Assembly: GCA_016282255.1 (NCBI GenBank)
Contig: JAEEKE010000133.1
Span: forward strand, 1-63,858
DNA from: Bacillota bacterium
GTDB lineage: Bacteria > Bacillota > Clostridia > Christensenellales > CAG-138
Length of the DNA stretch: 63,858 nucleotides
Reading direction: 5' to 3'
This document shows, piece after piece, positions 8,944-17,064 of this stretch (position 1 is the first letter of the stretch; each line of letters starts with the position of its first letter). The notes beneath the pieces were generated by a model. It was not told the origin of the DNA. It made no database searches and saw nothing but the letters and a program-made list of their open reading frames with translations. The position numbers and the translations under genes are program-made.

Positions 8944-8985
8944 AGGTTGCTGTAAAGCTTTGAACCTTTACAGACGAGGTGCCAC

Positions 8986-9375
8986 ATGCCAGATAGGATC
9001 GAACTGAGCTTGCTTATCGATTATTACGGCGCGTTCCTGACTGAGAACCAGCGGGAGCTGCTTGAGCTGAGCTGTGACGAGGACCTTTCCCTTTCGGAGA
9101 TCGCCTCGCTTAAGGGTATTTCAAGGCAGGGCGTGCGCGATGCGCTTGCAAGGGGCACTAAGGCGCTGCTCGAGATGAACGATAAGCTTCATCTTATCGA
9201 GCGTGACCGCAGCATGGCTGAATGCATCGCCGGGCTTGTAAGTGGACTTGCTTCGGCCGAAGCGCTCGTAAGCGCAAGTCAGGACAGCGGCGCACCGGAT
9301 CCCCGGCAGCAGCTTTTAGAAGAGCTTGAAAACCTGCGCGCGCTCGTCGGCCGGCTCGCCGGCATGATGGGCTGA
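8986..9375 (+). CDS. ylxM: YlxM family putative SRP-associated DNA/RNA-binding protein
   Basis: A 129-residue UPF0122/YlxM family protein. The family has a sigma-factor-like helix-turn-helix and is encoded next to ffh; in streptococci it has been linked to SRP function. The visible HTH is the LSLSEIASLKGISRQGVRDAL segment (residues about 35-55), preceded by YYGAFLTENQRELLELS. The start ATG has GAGGTG upstream. The gap to ffh is 21 bases, so they share the promoter at 8916. The family assignment is good; the molecular role is inferred. Confidence 0.9.
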   Translation: MPDRIELSLLIDYYGAFLTENQRELLELSCDEDLSLSEIASLKGISRQGVRDALARGTKALLEMNDKLHLIERDRSMAECIAGLVSGLASAEALVSASQDSGAPDPRQQLLEELENLRALVGRLAGMMG

Positions 9376-9396
9376 TCTGATAAACGGAGGTAAACC

Positions 9397-10743
9397 ATGG
9401 CGTTTGAGGGACTTTCTTCAAAGCTTCAGAATATCTTTAAAAAACTCGGTAATCGCGGCAAGCTGACCGAAAAAGAGGTCAAGGAAGCGATGCGCGAGGT
9501 AAAGCTCGCCCTGCTCGAGGCCGACGTCAACTTCACCGTCGTCAAGCAGTTCGTCAACTCCGTCTCAGCGCGTGCGGTCGGCTCCGAAGTACTGCAGAGC
9601 CTAACTCCCTCCCAGCAGATCATAAAGATCGTCAACGAGGAACTGACCGAGCTGATGGGCGGCAGCGTCTCAAAGCTCGATTTCGGCCCGAGAAAACCCT
9701 CCGTGATACTGCTCGCGGGTCTGCAGGGCGCCGGTAAGACCACCATGGCGGGCAAGCTCGCCGCCTATCTTGCCAAGACTCAGGGCAAGCATCCCATGCT
9801 CGTCGCCTGCGATATCTATCGCCCCGCGGCTATCACCCAGCTGCAGGTCGTCGGCGAAAAGGTGGGAGTGCCCGTCTATGAGCACGGCACGCAGGACCCC
9901 GTCAAGACCGTTCAGGAAGCGATCGCGCGCGCAGAGCACGACCTGCTCGACCTCGTGATCATCGATACCGCCGGCCGCCTTCATATCGACGAAGGCATGA
10001 TGGAGGAGATCGCGGCCATCAAGGAATACGCGCGCCCCGCGGAAACGCTGCTGGTGGTCGACGCGATGACCGGTCAGGACGCCGTAAACGTCGCAGCTTC
10101 GTTTAATGAAAAGCTCGGTCTCACCGGCGTTATCCTCACCAAGCTCGACGGCGACACCCGCGGCGGCGCGGCGCTCTCCGTCCGCCAAGTCACCGGAAAG
10201 CCGATCAAGTTCTCCGGCGTCGGCGAAAAGCTGACCGACATCGAGCCCTTCTATCCCGACAGGATGGCATCGAGGATCCTCGGCATGGGCGACATGCTGA
10301 CCCTCATCGAGCGTGCCGAGCAGGCCTTCAACGAGAAACAGGCGCAGGAGCTTACGGCCAAGATCAGGGAGGACGAGTTCACCCTTGAGGACTTCCTCGA
10401 GCAGTTCCGTCAGATGAAGAAGATGGGCTCCGTGCAGGACATCCTCGGCATGATGCCCGGCGTAAACGCCGCGCAGCTCAAGGACGTTGAGATCGACCAG
10501 AAGGCGACCGGACGCATGGAAGCGATCATCAGCTCGATGACGCCGAAGGAGCGCCGCAAGCCCGATATTCTCAATGCCAGCCGCAAAAAGCGCATCGCCG
10601 CCGGCAGCGGCACCTCCGTGCAGGAGGTCAACCGACTGCTCAAGCAGTTCGACCAGTCCCGCCAGCTTATGAAGCAGTTCATGAGCAAGGGCAAGGGCAA
10701 ACGCCGCCGCAATATGCTCGGCAATCTCTTCGGCAATCTCTGA
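9397..10743 (+). CDS. ffh: Signal recognition particle protein Ffh
   Basis: Ffh is the GTPase and signal-peptide-binding subunit of SRP. It has 448 residues: N domain 1-95, G domain with G1 GLQGAGKTT at 108-116, DTAGR and TKLDGD, and a methionine-rich M domain from about 300 onward with the RNA-binding stretch SRKKRIAAGSG. The tail is basic and glycine/methionine rich (KGKGKRRRNM). AAACGGAGG precedes the ATG. The co-directional run ylxM-ffh-rpsP-khpA-rimM-trmD is the standard order; the receptor gene ftsY is divergent. Confidence 0.98.
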   Translation: MAFEGLSSKLQNIFKKLGNRGKLTEKEVKEAMREVKLALLEADVNFTVVKQFVNSVSARAVGSEVLQSLTPSQQIIKIVNEELTELMGGSVSKLDFGPRKPSVILLAGLQGAGKTTMAGKLAAYLAKTQGKHPMLVACDIYRPAAITQLQVVGEKVGVPVYEHGTQDPVKTVQEAIARAEHDLLDLVIIDTAGRLHIDEGMMEEIAAIKEYARPAETLLVVDAMTGQDAVNVAASFNEKLGLTGVILTKLDGDTRGGAALSVRQVTGKPIKFSGVGEKLTDIEPFYPDRMASRILGMGDMLTLIERAEQAFNEKQAQELTAKIREDEFTLEDFLEQFRQMKKMGSVQDILGMMPGVNAAQLKDVEIDQKATGRMEAIISSMTPKERRKPDILNASRKKRIAAGSGTSVQEVNRLLKQFDQSRQLMKQFMSKGKGKRRRNMLGNLFGNL

Positions 10744-10827
10744 CGAAATCGCCGATTCCACACGACCAAACAAGGCGAAAGCCTTTTGGAAATAACACTA
10801 AAAACAAATAAACCTGGAGGAACTACC

Positions 10828-11070
10828 ATGCTTAAGATCAGACTTCGCAGGATGGGCGCCAAGAAGGCTCCTTTCTACCGTATCGTTGTTGCCGATTCCC
10901 GCGCTCCCCGCGACGGCGCTTTCGTTGAGGAGATCGGTTACTACAATCCCCTTACCGACCCCGCTGAGGTCGTAGTTGACGCCGAGAAGGCAAAGACCTG
11001 GATCAAGAACGGCGCACAGCCCACCGAAACCGTTCGCGGCCTGTTCAAGAAGAACGGTGTTATCGACTGA
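10828..11070 (+). CDS. rpsP: 30S ribosomal protein S16
   Basis: S16 is a small-subunit assembly protein. The 80 residues begin [20 protein letters not shown], the family signature, and end in [10 protein letters not shown]. The start ATG at 10828 has CTGGAGG 8 bases upstream; an in-frame upstream extension from 10786 has no family similarity and is rejected. The stop overlaps the khpA start (TGATG), suggesting coupling. Confidence 0.98.
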   Translation: MLKIRLRRMGAKKAPFYRIVVADSRAPRDGAFVEEIGYYNPLTDPAEVVVDAEKAKTWIKNGAQPTETVRGLFKKNGVID

Positions 11071-11387
11071 TGGAAGCGGAACAGAAGACCATCTCGACCG
11101 AGCAGGTCGCCGAGCTCGTTGAATACATCGCCAAGAGCCTTGTTGACGAGCCCGACGCAGTGAAGGTCACGGTAAAGAATACCGAAGAAGAGGATCGCCC
11201 CGCCGAAGCGGCCGAGGATACCGAGGCCGACGACAGCGAGGGTCAGGTCACGATCGAGCTTTCGGTCGCCAAGGACGACATGGGCAAGGTCATTGGCAAG
11301 CAGGGCAGGATAGCGAAGGCCATCCGTACCGTAGTGCGCGCTGCTACCGTCAAGAGCGAGATCAAATACCGCATAGATATACTGTAA
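11070..11387 (+). CDS. khpA: KH-domain RNA-binding protein KhpA, with acidic insert
   Basis: KhpA is a small single-KH RNA-binding protein that pairs with KhpB/Jag and influences cell division and small RNAs in Gram-positive bacteria. The nucleic-acid loop VIGKQGR (75-80) and the IAKAIRTVVRAA helix are canonical. At 105 residues it is about 25 longer than usual, because an acidic Glu/Asp/Ala stretch (about 38-57) is inserted between the first two strands of the KH fold. The start overlaps the rpsP stop by one base. Confidence 0.93.
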   Translation: MEAEQKTISTEQVAELVEYIAKSLVDEPDAVKVTVKNTEEEDRPAEAAEDTEADDSEGQVTIELSVAKDDMGKVIGKQGRIAKAIRTVVRAATVKSEIKYRIDIL

Positions 11388-11398
11388 AGAAATTCGAG

Positions 11399-11433
11399 AG
11401 CGCTCGCTTCGGCCTGTGCCGTCGGGCGCTTTT
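11399..11433 (+). terminator. Hairpin between khpA and rimM
   Basis: AGCGCTCG (11399-11406) pairs with CGGGCGCT (11423-11430), one G-U pair included, followed by TTT. The T run is short, so partial termination or processing is possible; rimM lies 20 bases further on without its own clear promoter. Confidence 0.5.
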
Positions 11434-11449
11434 AGGCTGCACTGTTTTA

Positions 11450-11971
11450 ATGGATTATTTTCGTATAGGACTGTTTCTTCGCCCGCACGGGGTTAGGGGA
11501 GAGATCAAGCTCCTGCCCCTGACGGACGATCTTTCAAGATTCAAAGCCCTCAGCGAGGCATACATCGAGTGTTCGGAGGGCTGCTACCGCGGCGTCCACG
11601 TGCATTCCGCCCGCATTCAGAACGACAACAGCGTCATCGTGCTGCTCGAAGGCTTCACCACCGTTGAGGACGCCGAGCGCTGCAGGGACAAATACCTCTG
11701 CGTCGACCGTGCGCATGCGGTAAAGCTGCCGGACGGAGCCTACTTCGTCAAGGACATCATCGGCTGCCGCGTCGAGTCGACCGACGGGACGAGCCTCGGC
11801 GCCGTTGAAGACGTCTACGAGACCACCGCAAACGACGTCTACGTGGTACGCGGCGAAAGAAAGCTTTCGTTCCCCGCGCTCAAAAAGCTTTTCAACAGAG
11901 TGGATATAAATGAGAAGCGCATCGTGCTCAATACCGACGTGCTCTCGGAGGTCGGATTCTTTGAGGATTGA
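11450..11971 (+). CDS. rimM: Ribosome maturation factor RimM
   Basis: RimM assists late 30S assembly, binding S19 near 16S helices 31-33. The 173 residues open with DYFRIGLFLRPHGVRGEIKL and end in a PRC-barrel domain (about 95-170) with LFNRVDINEKRIVLN. No ribosome binding site is visible before the ATG, which is odd for this genome, but the family N-terminus requires this start. The end overlaps trmD. Confidence 0.95.
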   Translation: MDYFRIGLFLRPHGVRGEIKLLPLTDDLSRFKALSEAYIECSEGCYRGVHVHSARIQNDNSVIVLLEGFTTVEDAERCRDKYLCVDRAHAVKLPDGAYFVKDIIGCRVESTDGTSLGAVEDVYETTANDVYVVRGERKLSFPALKKLFNRVDINEKRIVLNTDVLSEVGFFED

Positions 11972-12716
11972 TATCCTGACTATCTTTCCCGAAATGTTTG
12001 ACGGGGTACTGGGCGCGAGCATGCTCTCAAGAGCGGCCGCAAACGGTATCCTCGATTTCCGTACCCATAATATCCGCGATTATTCTTTAAACAAGCATCA
12101 TAATACCGACGATTATCCCTACGGCGGAGGTGCGGGCATGGTCATGCTTGCGCAGCCGATAATGGACTGCATCGACGCAGTGACCGCCGAAAGCGGGATT
12201 AAGCCCCGCCGCATCCTGATGACGCCGCGCGGCAGACAGCTTTCAACGGAGCTTGCCCGCGAGCTTGCGTCCGAGGAAAGGCTGCTGATCCTTGCCGGGC
12301 ATTATGAAGGGATCGACGATCGCGTCATGGCGCTGATCGACGACGAGATCTCCATCGGGGATTATATTCTGACCGGAGGAGAGCTGCCCGCGATGGTGCT
12401 GATCGACTGCGTTTCGCGCTTCGTTCCCGGCGTGCTCGGTTCGGCCGAATCCGCGGAGGACGAGAGCTTTTCACAAGCCGGTCTGCTCGAGTATCCGCAG
12501 TACACCCGCCCCGCCGAATACCGGGGGATGCAGGTGCCCGAGGTGCTTCTCAACGGCAACCATGCCGAGATAAGGAAGTGGAGACGGCAGCAGGCCCTGA
12601 AGAAGACGGCACAGAACCGCCCCGATCTTCTTAAGGCGGCGGCGCTCGATAAGCACGATATCGCCTTCCTCGCAAGCCTGAATACAGCGGATAATGAGGA
12701 TCCGTCGGAGGACTGA
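11961..12716 (+). CDS. trmD: tRNA (guanine-37-N1)-methyltransferase TrmD
   Basis: TrmD methylates G37 of tRNAs that read CNN codons, preventing +1 frameshifts. The 251 residues contain RIDILTIFPEMF at the N-terminus, the knotted SAM site LAGHYEGIDDRV and ISIGDYILTGGELPAM. The start is TTG at 11961, inside the end of rimM, because GGAGGT lies 8 bases before it and the family N-terminus begins exactly there; longer in-frame forms have no family match. The 11-base overlap suggests translational coupling with rimM. Confidence 0.96.
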   Translation: MRIDILTIFPEMFDGVLGASMLSRAAANGILDFRTHNIRDYSLNKHHNTDDYPYGGGAGMVMLAQPIMDCIDAVTAESGIKPRRILMTPRGRQLSTELARELASEERLLILAGHYEGIDDRVMALIDDEISIGDYILTGGELPAMVLIDCVSRFVPGVLGSAESAEDESFSQAGLLEYPQYTRPAEYRGMQVPEVLLNGNHAEIRKWRRQQALKKTAQNRPDLLKAAALDKHDIAFLASLNTADNEDPSED

Positions 12717-12772
12717 ACGCCGATTTTTCATTAAATATATCGGTTTTTCGGTCAAAACGGCAAAAAACGCAC

Positions 12773-12801
12773 TTGATATCGATCGCGTTTGATGCTATAA
12801 T
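12773..12801 (+). promoter_or_regulatory. SigA-type promoter for rplS
   Basis: TTGATA at 12773-12778 and TATAAT at 12796-12801, 17 bases apart. The transcript would carry a leader of about 60 bases before rplS, where autoregulation by L19 is conceivable but not shown. Confidence 0.82.
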
Positions 12802-12868
12802 ATCAATTTAGTTGGGTGGTCCAATGGCCGCATGTCGGTTAAGAACATCTGTAATAAAGGAGTTAAAC

Positions 12869-13228
12869 ATGTCAGACATCATCAGAGAGCTCGAAAAAGA
12901 GCAGATCAGGACGGATCTCCCCAAGCTCGAGATCGGCGACACCGTTCGCGTGTTCGTTAAGGTCGTTGAAGGCAGCAACGAGAGGCTTCAGAACTTCGAG
13001 GGCATCGTTATCAAGATGCAGGGCGGCGGTATCCGCAAGACCTTTACCGTTCGCCGCATCAGCTACGGCATCGGCGTTGAGAGGACGTTCCCCTACAACA
13101 GCCCCCGCATCGGCAGGATCGAAGTCGTCCGTCACGGCGTTGTCCGCAGGGCAAAGCTGTACTACCTCCGCGAGAGGACCGGCAAGGCGGCCAAGATCAG
13201 GGAACGCATCGTTGCCAAGAACAAATAA
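12869..13228 (+). CDS. rplS: 50S ribosomal protein L19
   Basis: L19 sits at the 30S/50S interface. The 119 residues include [18 protein letters not shown], the [13 protein letters not shown] region and the basic C-terminal [21 protein letters not shown]. The ATG at 12869 has AAAGGAG upstream and matches the family N-terminus; an upstream in-frame ATG at 12812 does not. It has its own promoter and is followed by a strong terminator. Confidence 0.97.
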   Translation: MSDIIRELEKEQIRTDLPKLEIGDTVRVFVKVVEGSNERLQNFEGIVIKMQGGGIRKTFTVRRISYGIGVERTFPYNSPRIGRIEVVRHGVVRRAKLYYLRERTGKAAKIRERIVAKNK

Positions 13229-13252
13229 GATCGCTCGGAGCAAAACTCCACA

Positions 13253-13287
13253 GCCTCCCGACATACCCGCCGGGAGGCGATTTTTAA
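13253..13287 (+). terminator. Terminator after rplS
   Basis: GCCTCCCG (13253-13260) and CGGGAGGC (13271-13278) form an 8-bp perfect stem, followed by GATTTTTAAAT. It separates rplS from rbgA. Confidence 0.8.
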
Positions 13288-13309
13288 ATAACCGAAGAGG
13301 AGAGCGCTT

Positions 13310-14212
13310 ATGCATACAATAAACTGGTATCCTGGGCATATGGCCAAGGCCCGCCGCATGCTCGAGGAAAACGTCAGGCTCGTGGATATGGTGATTGAGA
13401 TCGTGGACGCACGCGCGCCTTTGGCTTGTCGCAACCCCGATCTTGAGGTCATCTTCAAAAACAAGCTCCGCGTCGTAGTGCTCAACAAAAGCGATCTCTC
13501 CGGCAAAAAGCAGAACAAAGCCTGGATCGAATACTTCAAAAAGCAGGGGATCACCGCGATCGAGCTCGTTTCGACTTCGGCCTCGATGCGCAAGAACGCC
13601 GTCACGCTGATCGAGAAGGCGGGGAAGGCGGCGATGGAGAAGGCGCTGTCGAAGGGCATTCACAAGACCCTGAGGGCGATGATCGTCGGCGTGCCGAACG
13701 TCGGCAAATCGACATTTATAAACAGGATCGCGGGCTCCGCAAGGGCGCAGGTGGGCGACCGCCCCGGCGTCACCAAGAGCAAGCAGTGGGTAAAGGTATC
13801 CGATTACCTCGAGCTCCTCGATACGCCGGGCCTTCTCTGGGGCAAGCTCGAGGACGAAACGCTCGCAAAGCACCTCGCTTATATCGGCTCCATCCGCGAC
13901 GACGTGCTCGATATCGAGGAGATAGCGGGCATGCTGCTGCTCGACCTCATCAAGCTCTGCCCGAACGAGCTCAAGGCGAGGTATAAGAAGCTCGATGAAA
14001 GCATCGGGACGCCGGAGGAGATGCTCGAGGGCGTGTGCAGGAGCCGCGGCTTCATCCTGCCCGGAGGCCTATTCGATACCGAGCGCGCTGCGAGGATCGT
14101 GCTTGACGAATACCGAGGCGGAAAGATAGCCGCCGTTTCGCTTGAAACGCCGGATGCAAATGACGCTCAGCCCTCCGAAGCACAGGTTAAAGAAGGGCCC
14201 GCAGAAGAATGA
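13310..14212 (+). CDS. rbgA: Ribosome biogenesis GTPase RbgA (YlqF)
   Basis: RbgA is a circularly permuted GTPase needed for late 50S assembly. The 300 residues start INWYPGHMAKARR, the family hallmark. The G motifs come in permuted order: G4 NKSD at 59-62, G1 GVPNVGKST at 127-135, G2 threonine near 155 in RPGVTKSKQW, and G3 DTPG at 171-174. The last 35 residues are a low-complexity acidic tail. The stop overlaps the rnhB start (ATGA). Confidence 0.96.
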   Translation: MHTINWYPGHMAKARRMLEENVRLVDMVIEIVDARAPLACRNPDLEVIFKNKLRVVVLNKSDLSGKKQNKAWIEYFKKQGITAIELVSTSASMRKNAVTLIEKAGKAAMEKALSKGIHKTLRAMIVGVPNVGKSTFINRIAGSARAQVGDRPGVTKSKQWVKVSDYLELLDTPGLLWGKLEDETLAKHLAYIGSIRDDVLDIEEIAGMLLLDLIKLCPNELKARYKKLDESIGTPEEMLEGVCRSRGFILPGGLFDTERAARIVLDEYRGGKIAAVSLETPDANDAQPSEAQVKEGPAEE

Positions 14213-14904
14213 CAGAACCGAAACGCGCTGAAAAAAGAACGAAGCACGACGAGTCCGAAAGACTGCGCCTGCTCTCTGAATACGAGCACCCGTACTGGGA
14301 AAAGGGCATAGCGGTCGCCGGCATGGACGAGGTCGGCAGGGGTCCGCTCGCGGGACCCGTCGTCGCCGCGTGCGTTATAATGCCGCCGAACATACTCATC
14401 GAGGGCGTCAACGATTCAAAGAAGCTCTCAAAGAAAAAGCTGCAGAGCCTGTATAAGGAGATAACAGAAAAAGCGCTCGCTTACGGCGTGGGCTGGGTCG
14501 ACGAAAAGACGATCGACAGCATCAATATCCTGCAGGCTACGAAAAAGGCTTTTCGCATCGCTTTCGAAAAAGCCGGCGAAAGGATCGGCTGCGATATCGT
14601 CTTCGTCGACGCGGTAAAGAACCTCGATATCCCCGCCGAGCAGCATCCGCTGATCCACGGCGATGCGATCTGCTATTCGATCGCCGCGGCGAGCATCGTG
14701 GCAAAGGTCGAGCGCGACCGCTTTATGATAGAAGCCGCTAAAAGTTATCCCGAATACGGCTTTGAGAATAACGTCGGCTATGGCACAAAGCAGCATATCG
14801 AAGCGCTGAAGCGGATAGGACCATGTCCGCTTCACAGAAGGACGTTCATTAAAAACTTTATCGATACGGATCTAACCACGGACGATGGCAAAGAGAACGC
14901 GTAA
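14209..14904 (+). CDS. rnhB: Ribonuclease HII
   Basis: RNase HII removes ribonucleotides from DNA and RNA in hybrids. The catalytic opening AGMDEVGRGPLAGPVVAA gives D40 and E41; D134 lies in VFVDAVKNLD, and the SIAAASIVAKVERDR helix is typical. At 231 residues it carries about 30 extra charged N-terminal residues ahead of the domain. It overlaps rbgA by 4 bases and yraN by 20 bases. Confidence 0.95.
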   Translation: MTEPKRAEKRTKHDESERLRLLSEYEHPYWEKGIAVAGMDEVGRGPLAGPVVAACVIMPPNILIEGVNDSKKLSKKKLQSLYKEITEKALAYGVGWVDEKTIDSINILQATKKAFRIAFEKAGERIGCDIVFVDAVKNLDIPAEQHPLIHGDAICYSIAAASIVAKVERDRFMIEAAKSYPEYGFENNVGYGTKQHIEALKRIGPCPLHRRTFIKNFIDTDLTTDDGKENA

Positions 14905-15307
14905 AACCGCGAATAAAAACAGGCTGGATCTTAGATCCGGCAGCTTAGCCCAGCGGAGCGGCGCAAAGGCCGAGCGAAAGGCAGCCCGCTTCCTTATGCT
15001 GCACGGCTACCGCATCCTCCAGCGGAACTTTCGCTTCGAGCATAAGGAGATCGATCTTATCGCGAAGAAGGGCGAGACCATCGCCTTTATAGAGGTCAAG
15101 GCAAGGCGGAATACCGAGATCGCTCCGATGCTTTCCGTCAACGCCGCTAAGCGCAGGAACGTGATAAGCGCGTCCGGCTTATGGTGCGCGCAGCACGGCA
15201 TCCACAACGCATATCTCCGCTACGACATCATTGAGGTCGACCTTTCAAAGCGCCTGCCGTTCTCGGGCGTCCGCCATATCGAGAACGCTTTCGCGCCGGA
15301 TCGCTGA
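14885..15307 (+). CDS. yraN: YraN/UPF0102 endonuclease-fold protein
   Basis: A 140-residue UPF0102 protein with a predicted Holliday-junction-resolvase/restriction-endonuclease fold. The core motif is visible: E in KAERKAARFL, D in EIDLIAKKGETIAFIEVKARR (the PD-ExK-like set). The first 20 residues are basic. It overlaps the rnhB end by 20 bases. Family assignment is good; the physiological role is unproven. comM normally follows directly, but here a glycosylation module intervenes. Confidence 0.9.
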   Translation: MAKRTRKTANKNRLDLRSGSLAQRSGAKAERKAARFLMLHGYRILQRNFRFEHKEIDLIAKKGETIAFIEVKARRNTEIAPMLSVNAAKRRNVISASGLWCAQHGIHNAYLRYDIIEVDLSKRLPFSGVRHIENAFAPDR

Positions 15308-15350
15308 CCCGCGAGTTTCCGGGATGAGACATAAAAAAGTCAATAAATAT

Positions 15351-15396
15351 AAAGAAAAAACGCATGGATAAGCGCCCGGGATCCATGCGTTTTTCT
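15351..15396 (+). terminator. Strong terminator after yraN
   Basis: CGCATGGAT (15361-15369) and ATCCATGCG (15381-15389) form a 9-bp perfect stem around an 11-base loop. A-rich sequence precedes it and TTTTTC follows. It closes the ribosome/rnhB-yraN transcript and marks the left edge of the glycosylation module. Confidence 0.88.
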
Positions 15397-15528
15397 ACCT
15401 ATTAAAATAGCACTTCATTTTTTGGAAACAATGTGATACAATATTTATATTGGACAGGTGTGCCCGTGCGTTTTCAACTGTGAAAATGCATGCGCACTCC
15501 GAAGAATAAGGAGATGGAGTTAAGGATA

Positions 15529-17037
15529 ATGCAGAATCCGACTGTTTTCCCGACGCAGTACATTCTGACGATCTCGCTTATATGCACGGTCGCCTATATG
15601 CTGCTGTTCTTCGCATACGCTTCATTCAAAAAGCAGCACGCTTTAAAGGACCGTTTGCTGCCGGGCGATGAGGATCGCGGAAGCACTTTCCTTGTGATCT
15701 GGCTGCTGGCGGTTGCGCTCATAGTGCGCATAGCCGTTTCGGTCCTCGTAGTAGGCCATAAGACGGATATAAACTGCTTTACCGCCTGGGGCTACAATAT
15801 CGTCACAAGGGGCTTCAAAAGCTTCTATAATCCCAGCTCCGGCATGCCCGACTATCCGCCGGGATATATGTACATCCTCGGCCTGATGTCAAAGCTTTCG
15901 CTGGCGCTCGGCCACGGTATTCGCGATGCGAGCGGCGCATACGATCTCTGGTACGTCACCATCGTAAAGCTCCCCTCGATCATAGCGGATCTTGCCGCGT
16001 CGTACCTCGTGTTCAGGCTTGCGCGCCGCAGGCTCGCCTTCGCACCCGCATACATCCTGACGGCGATCGTCGCATTCTGCCCGGTCATGATCTATATCTC
16101 CTCCGGCTGGGGGCAGATCGACCAGATCCTCGCTGTGCTGATCGCGCTTGCGATCTATGCGCTGATGAGCGACAAGGCGATCCTCGCCGGCTTCCTCTAC
16201 GGCCTTGCGATCCTGATGAAGCCGCAGGCGCTGATGGCGGGGCCGCTGATGGCGCTTGCCTACGTTTTCTACGTATTCGATCCGAACTTCTTCAAGGATA
16301 CCGGCCGGGAATGCAGGGACTCTAAGGGCGTTCGCTTCCTTAAGACCGCGATCGCCGTCGCAGTTGCGGTGGTTATGCTCATCGTTGCGGCCATTCCGTT
16401 CTCCACCGCGGAGATGCCCTGGTATAAACTGCTTATCCAGAAGTACCTCGGAACCGCGACCTCGTATAAATACGCTTCCGTAAACGCCTACAATATCTAC
16501 ACGCTGTTCGGCCATAACTGGACCAGGATCGACAAAGCGAGCGCTTTGGGCCTGACCTTCGGCCAGCTCGGCACCATCGGCATGGTGTTCTCGGTCGTAT
16601 TCGGCGGCGTGCTTTATGCGATCGGCAGGAAGAAGAGCCCCGAAGGCGCCCGAGGCGCGCTGTACCTTGCTGCGGCCTACACCTTCATCTCGCTATTCAC
16701 GCTCGGCCACTATATGCACGAACGCTATCTCTTCCCGGCGCTCCTGCTCCTTATCATCGCCTATATCTATTACGGAGACAGAAAGCTCCTTTTGATGTTC
16801 CTCGGCTATTCCACGACAGCGCTCATAAACTGTTTTGCCGCCTTCTATTACAGCAAGCTCCATGAATTCGGCCTTTACTGGGACAAGAAGATCGTATTCG
16901 GCTGCTCCATCGCGAACGTCATACTCTTCGTTCTTTTGACCCTTATCTGCATCAGCATAATGCTTGCGGGCAGGAAGGGACAGGACGTTTTCATTGACGA
17001 CGCAGAGGAAAAACCGGCGGTACCTGCCGGAAAATAA
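15529..17037 (+). CDS. Polytopic GT-C family glycosyltransferase-like membrane protein
   Basis: About 502 residues with ten or more hydrophobic segments. The pattern TDINCFTAWGYNIVTRG ... MPDYPPGYMYILG places an acidic residue in the first outer loop followed by the Y-P-P-G-Y motif. This resembles GT-C lipid-linked sugar transferases (GT87/mannosyltransferase-like), which use polyprenyl-phosphate sugars on the outer face. The ATG at 15529 has GGAG and AAGGA near it; an ATG at 15490 has no ribosome site. It heads a module with the PMT-like gene and GtrA. The sugar and acceptor cannot be read from the sequence. Confidence 0.75.
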   Translation: MQNPTVFPTQYILTISLICTVAYMLLFFAYASFKKQHALKDRLLPGDEDRGSTFLVIWLLAVALIVRIAVSVLVVGHKTDINCFTAWGYNIVTRGFKSFYNPSSGMPDYPPGYMYILGLMSKLSLALGHGIRDASGAYDLWYVTIVKLPSIIADLAASYLVFRLARRRLAFAPAYILTAIVAFCPVMIYISSGWGQIDQILAVLIALAIYALMSDKAILAGFLYGLAILMKPQALMAGPLMALAYVFYVFDPNFFKDTGRECRDSKGVRFLKTAIAVAVAVVMLIVAAIPFSTAEMPWYKLLIQKYLGTATSYKYASVNAYNIYTLFGHNWTRIDKASALGLTFGQLGTIGMVFSVVFGGVLYAIGRKKSPEGARGALYLAAAYTFISLFTLGHYMHERYLFPALLLLIIAYIYYGDRKLLLMFLGYSTTALINCFAAFYYSKLHEFGLYWDKKIVFGCSIANVILFVLLTLICISIMLAGRKGQDVFIDDAEEKPAVPAGK

Positions 17038-17064
17038 GCCGCGAAAAGGATCAGAGGTATTGAA

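Noticed and set aside
12802-12868. Possible L19 leader regulatory RNA
   Set aside because: The leader is only about 60 bases and I could not recognise the known leader fold by eye; left as an untested possibility.
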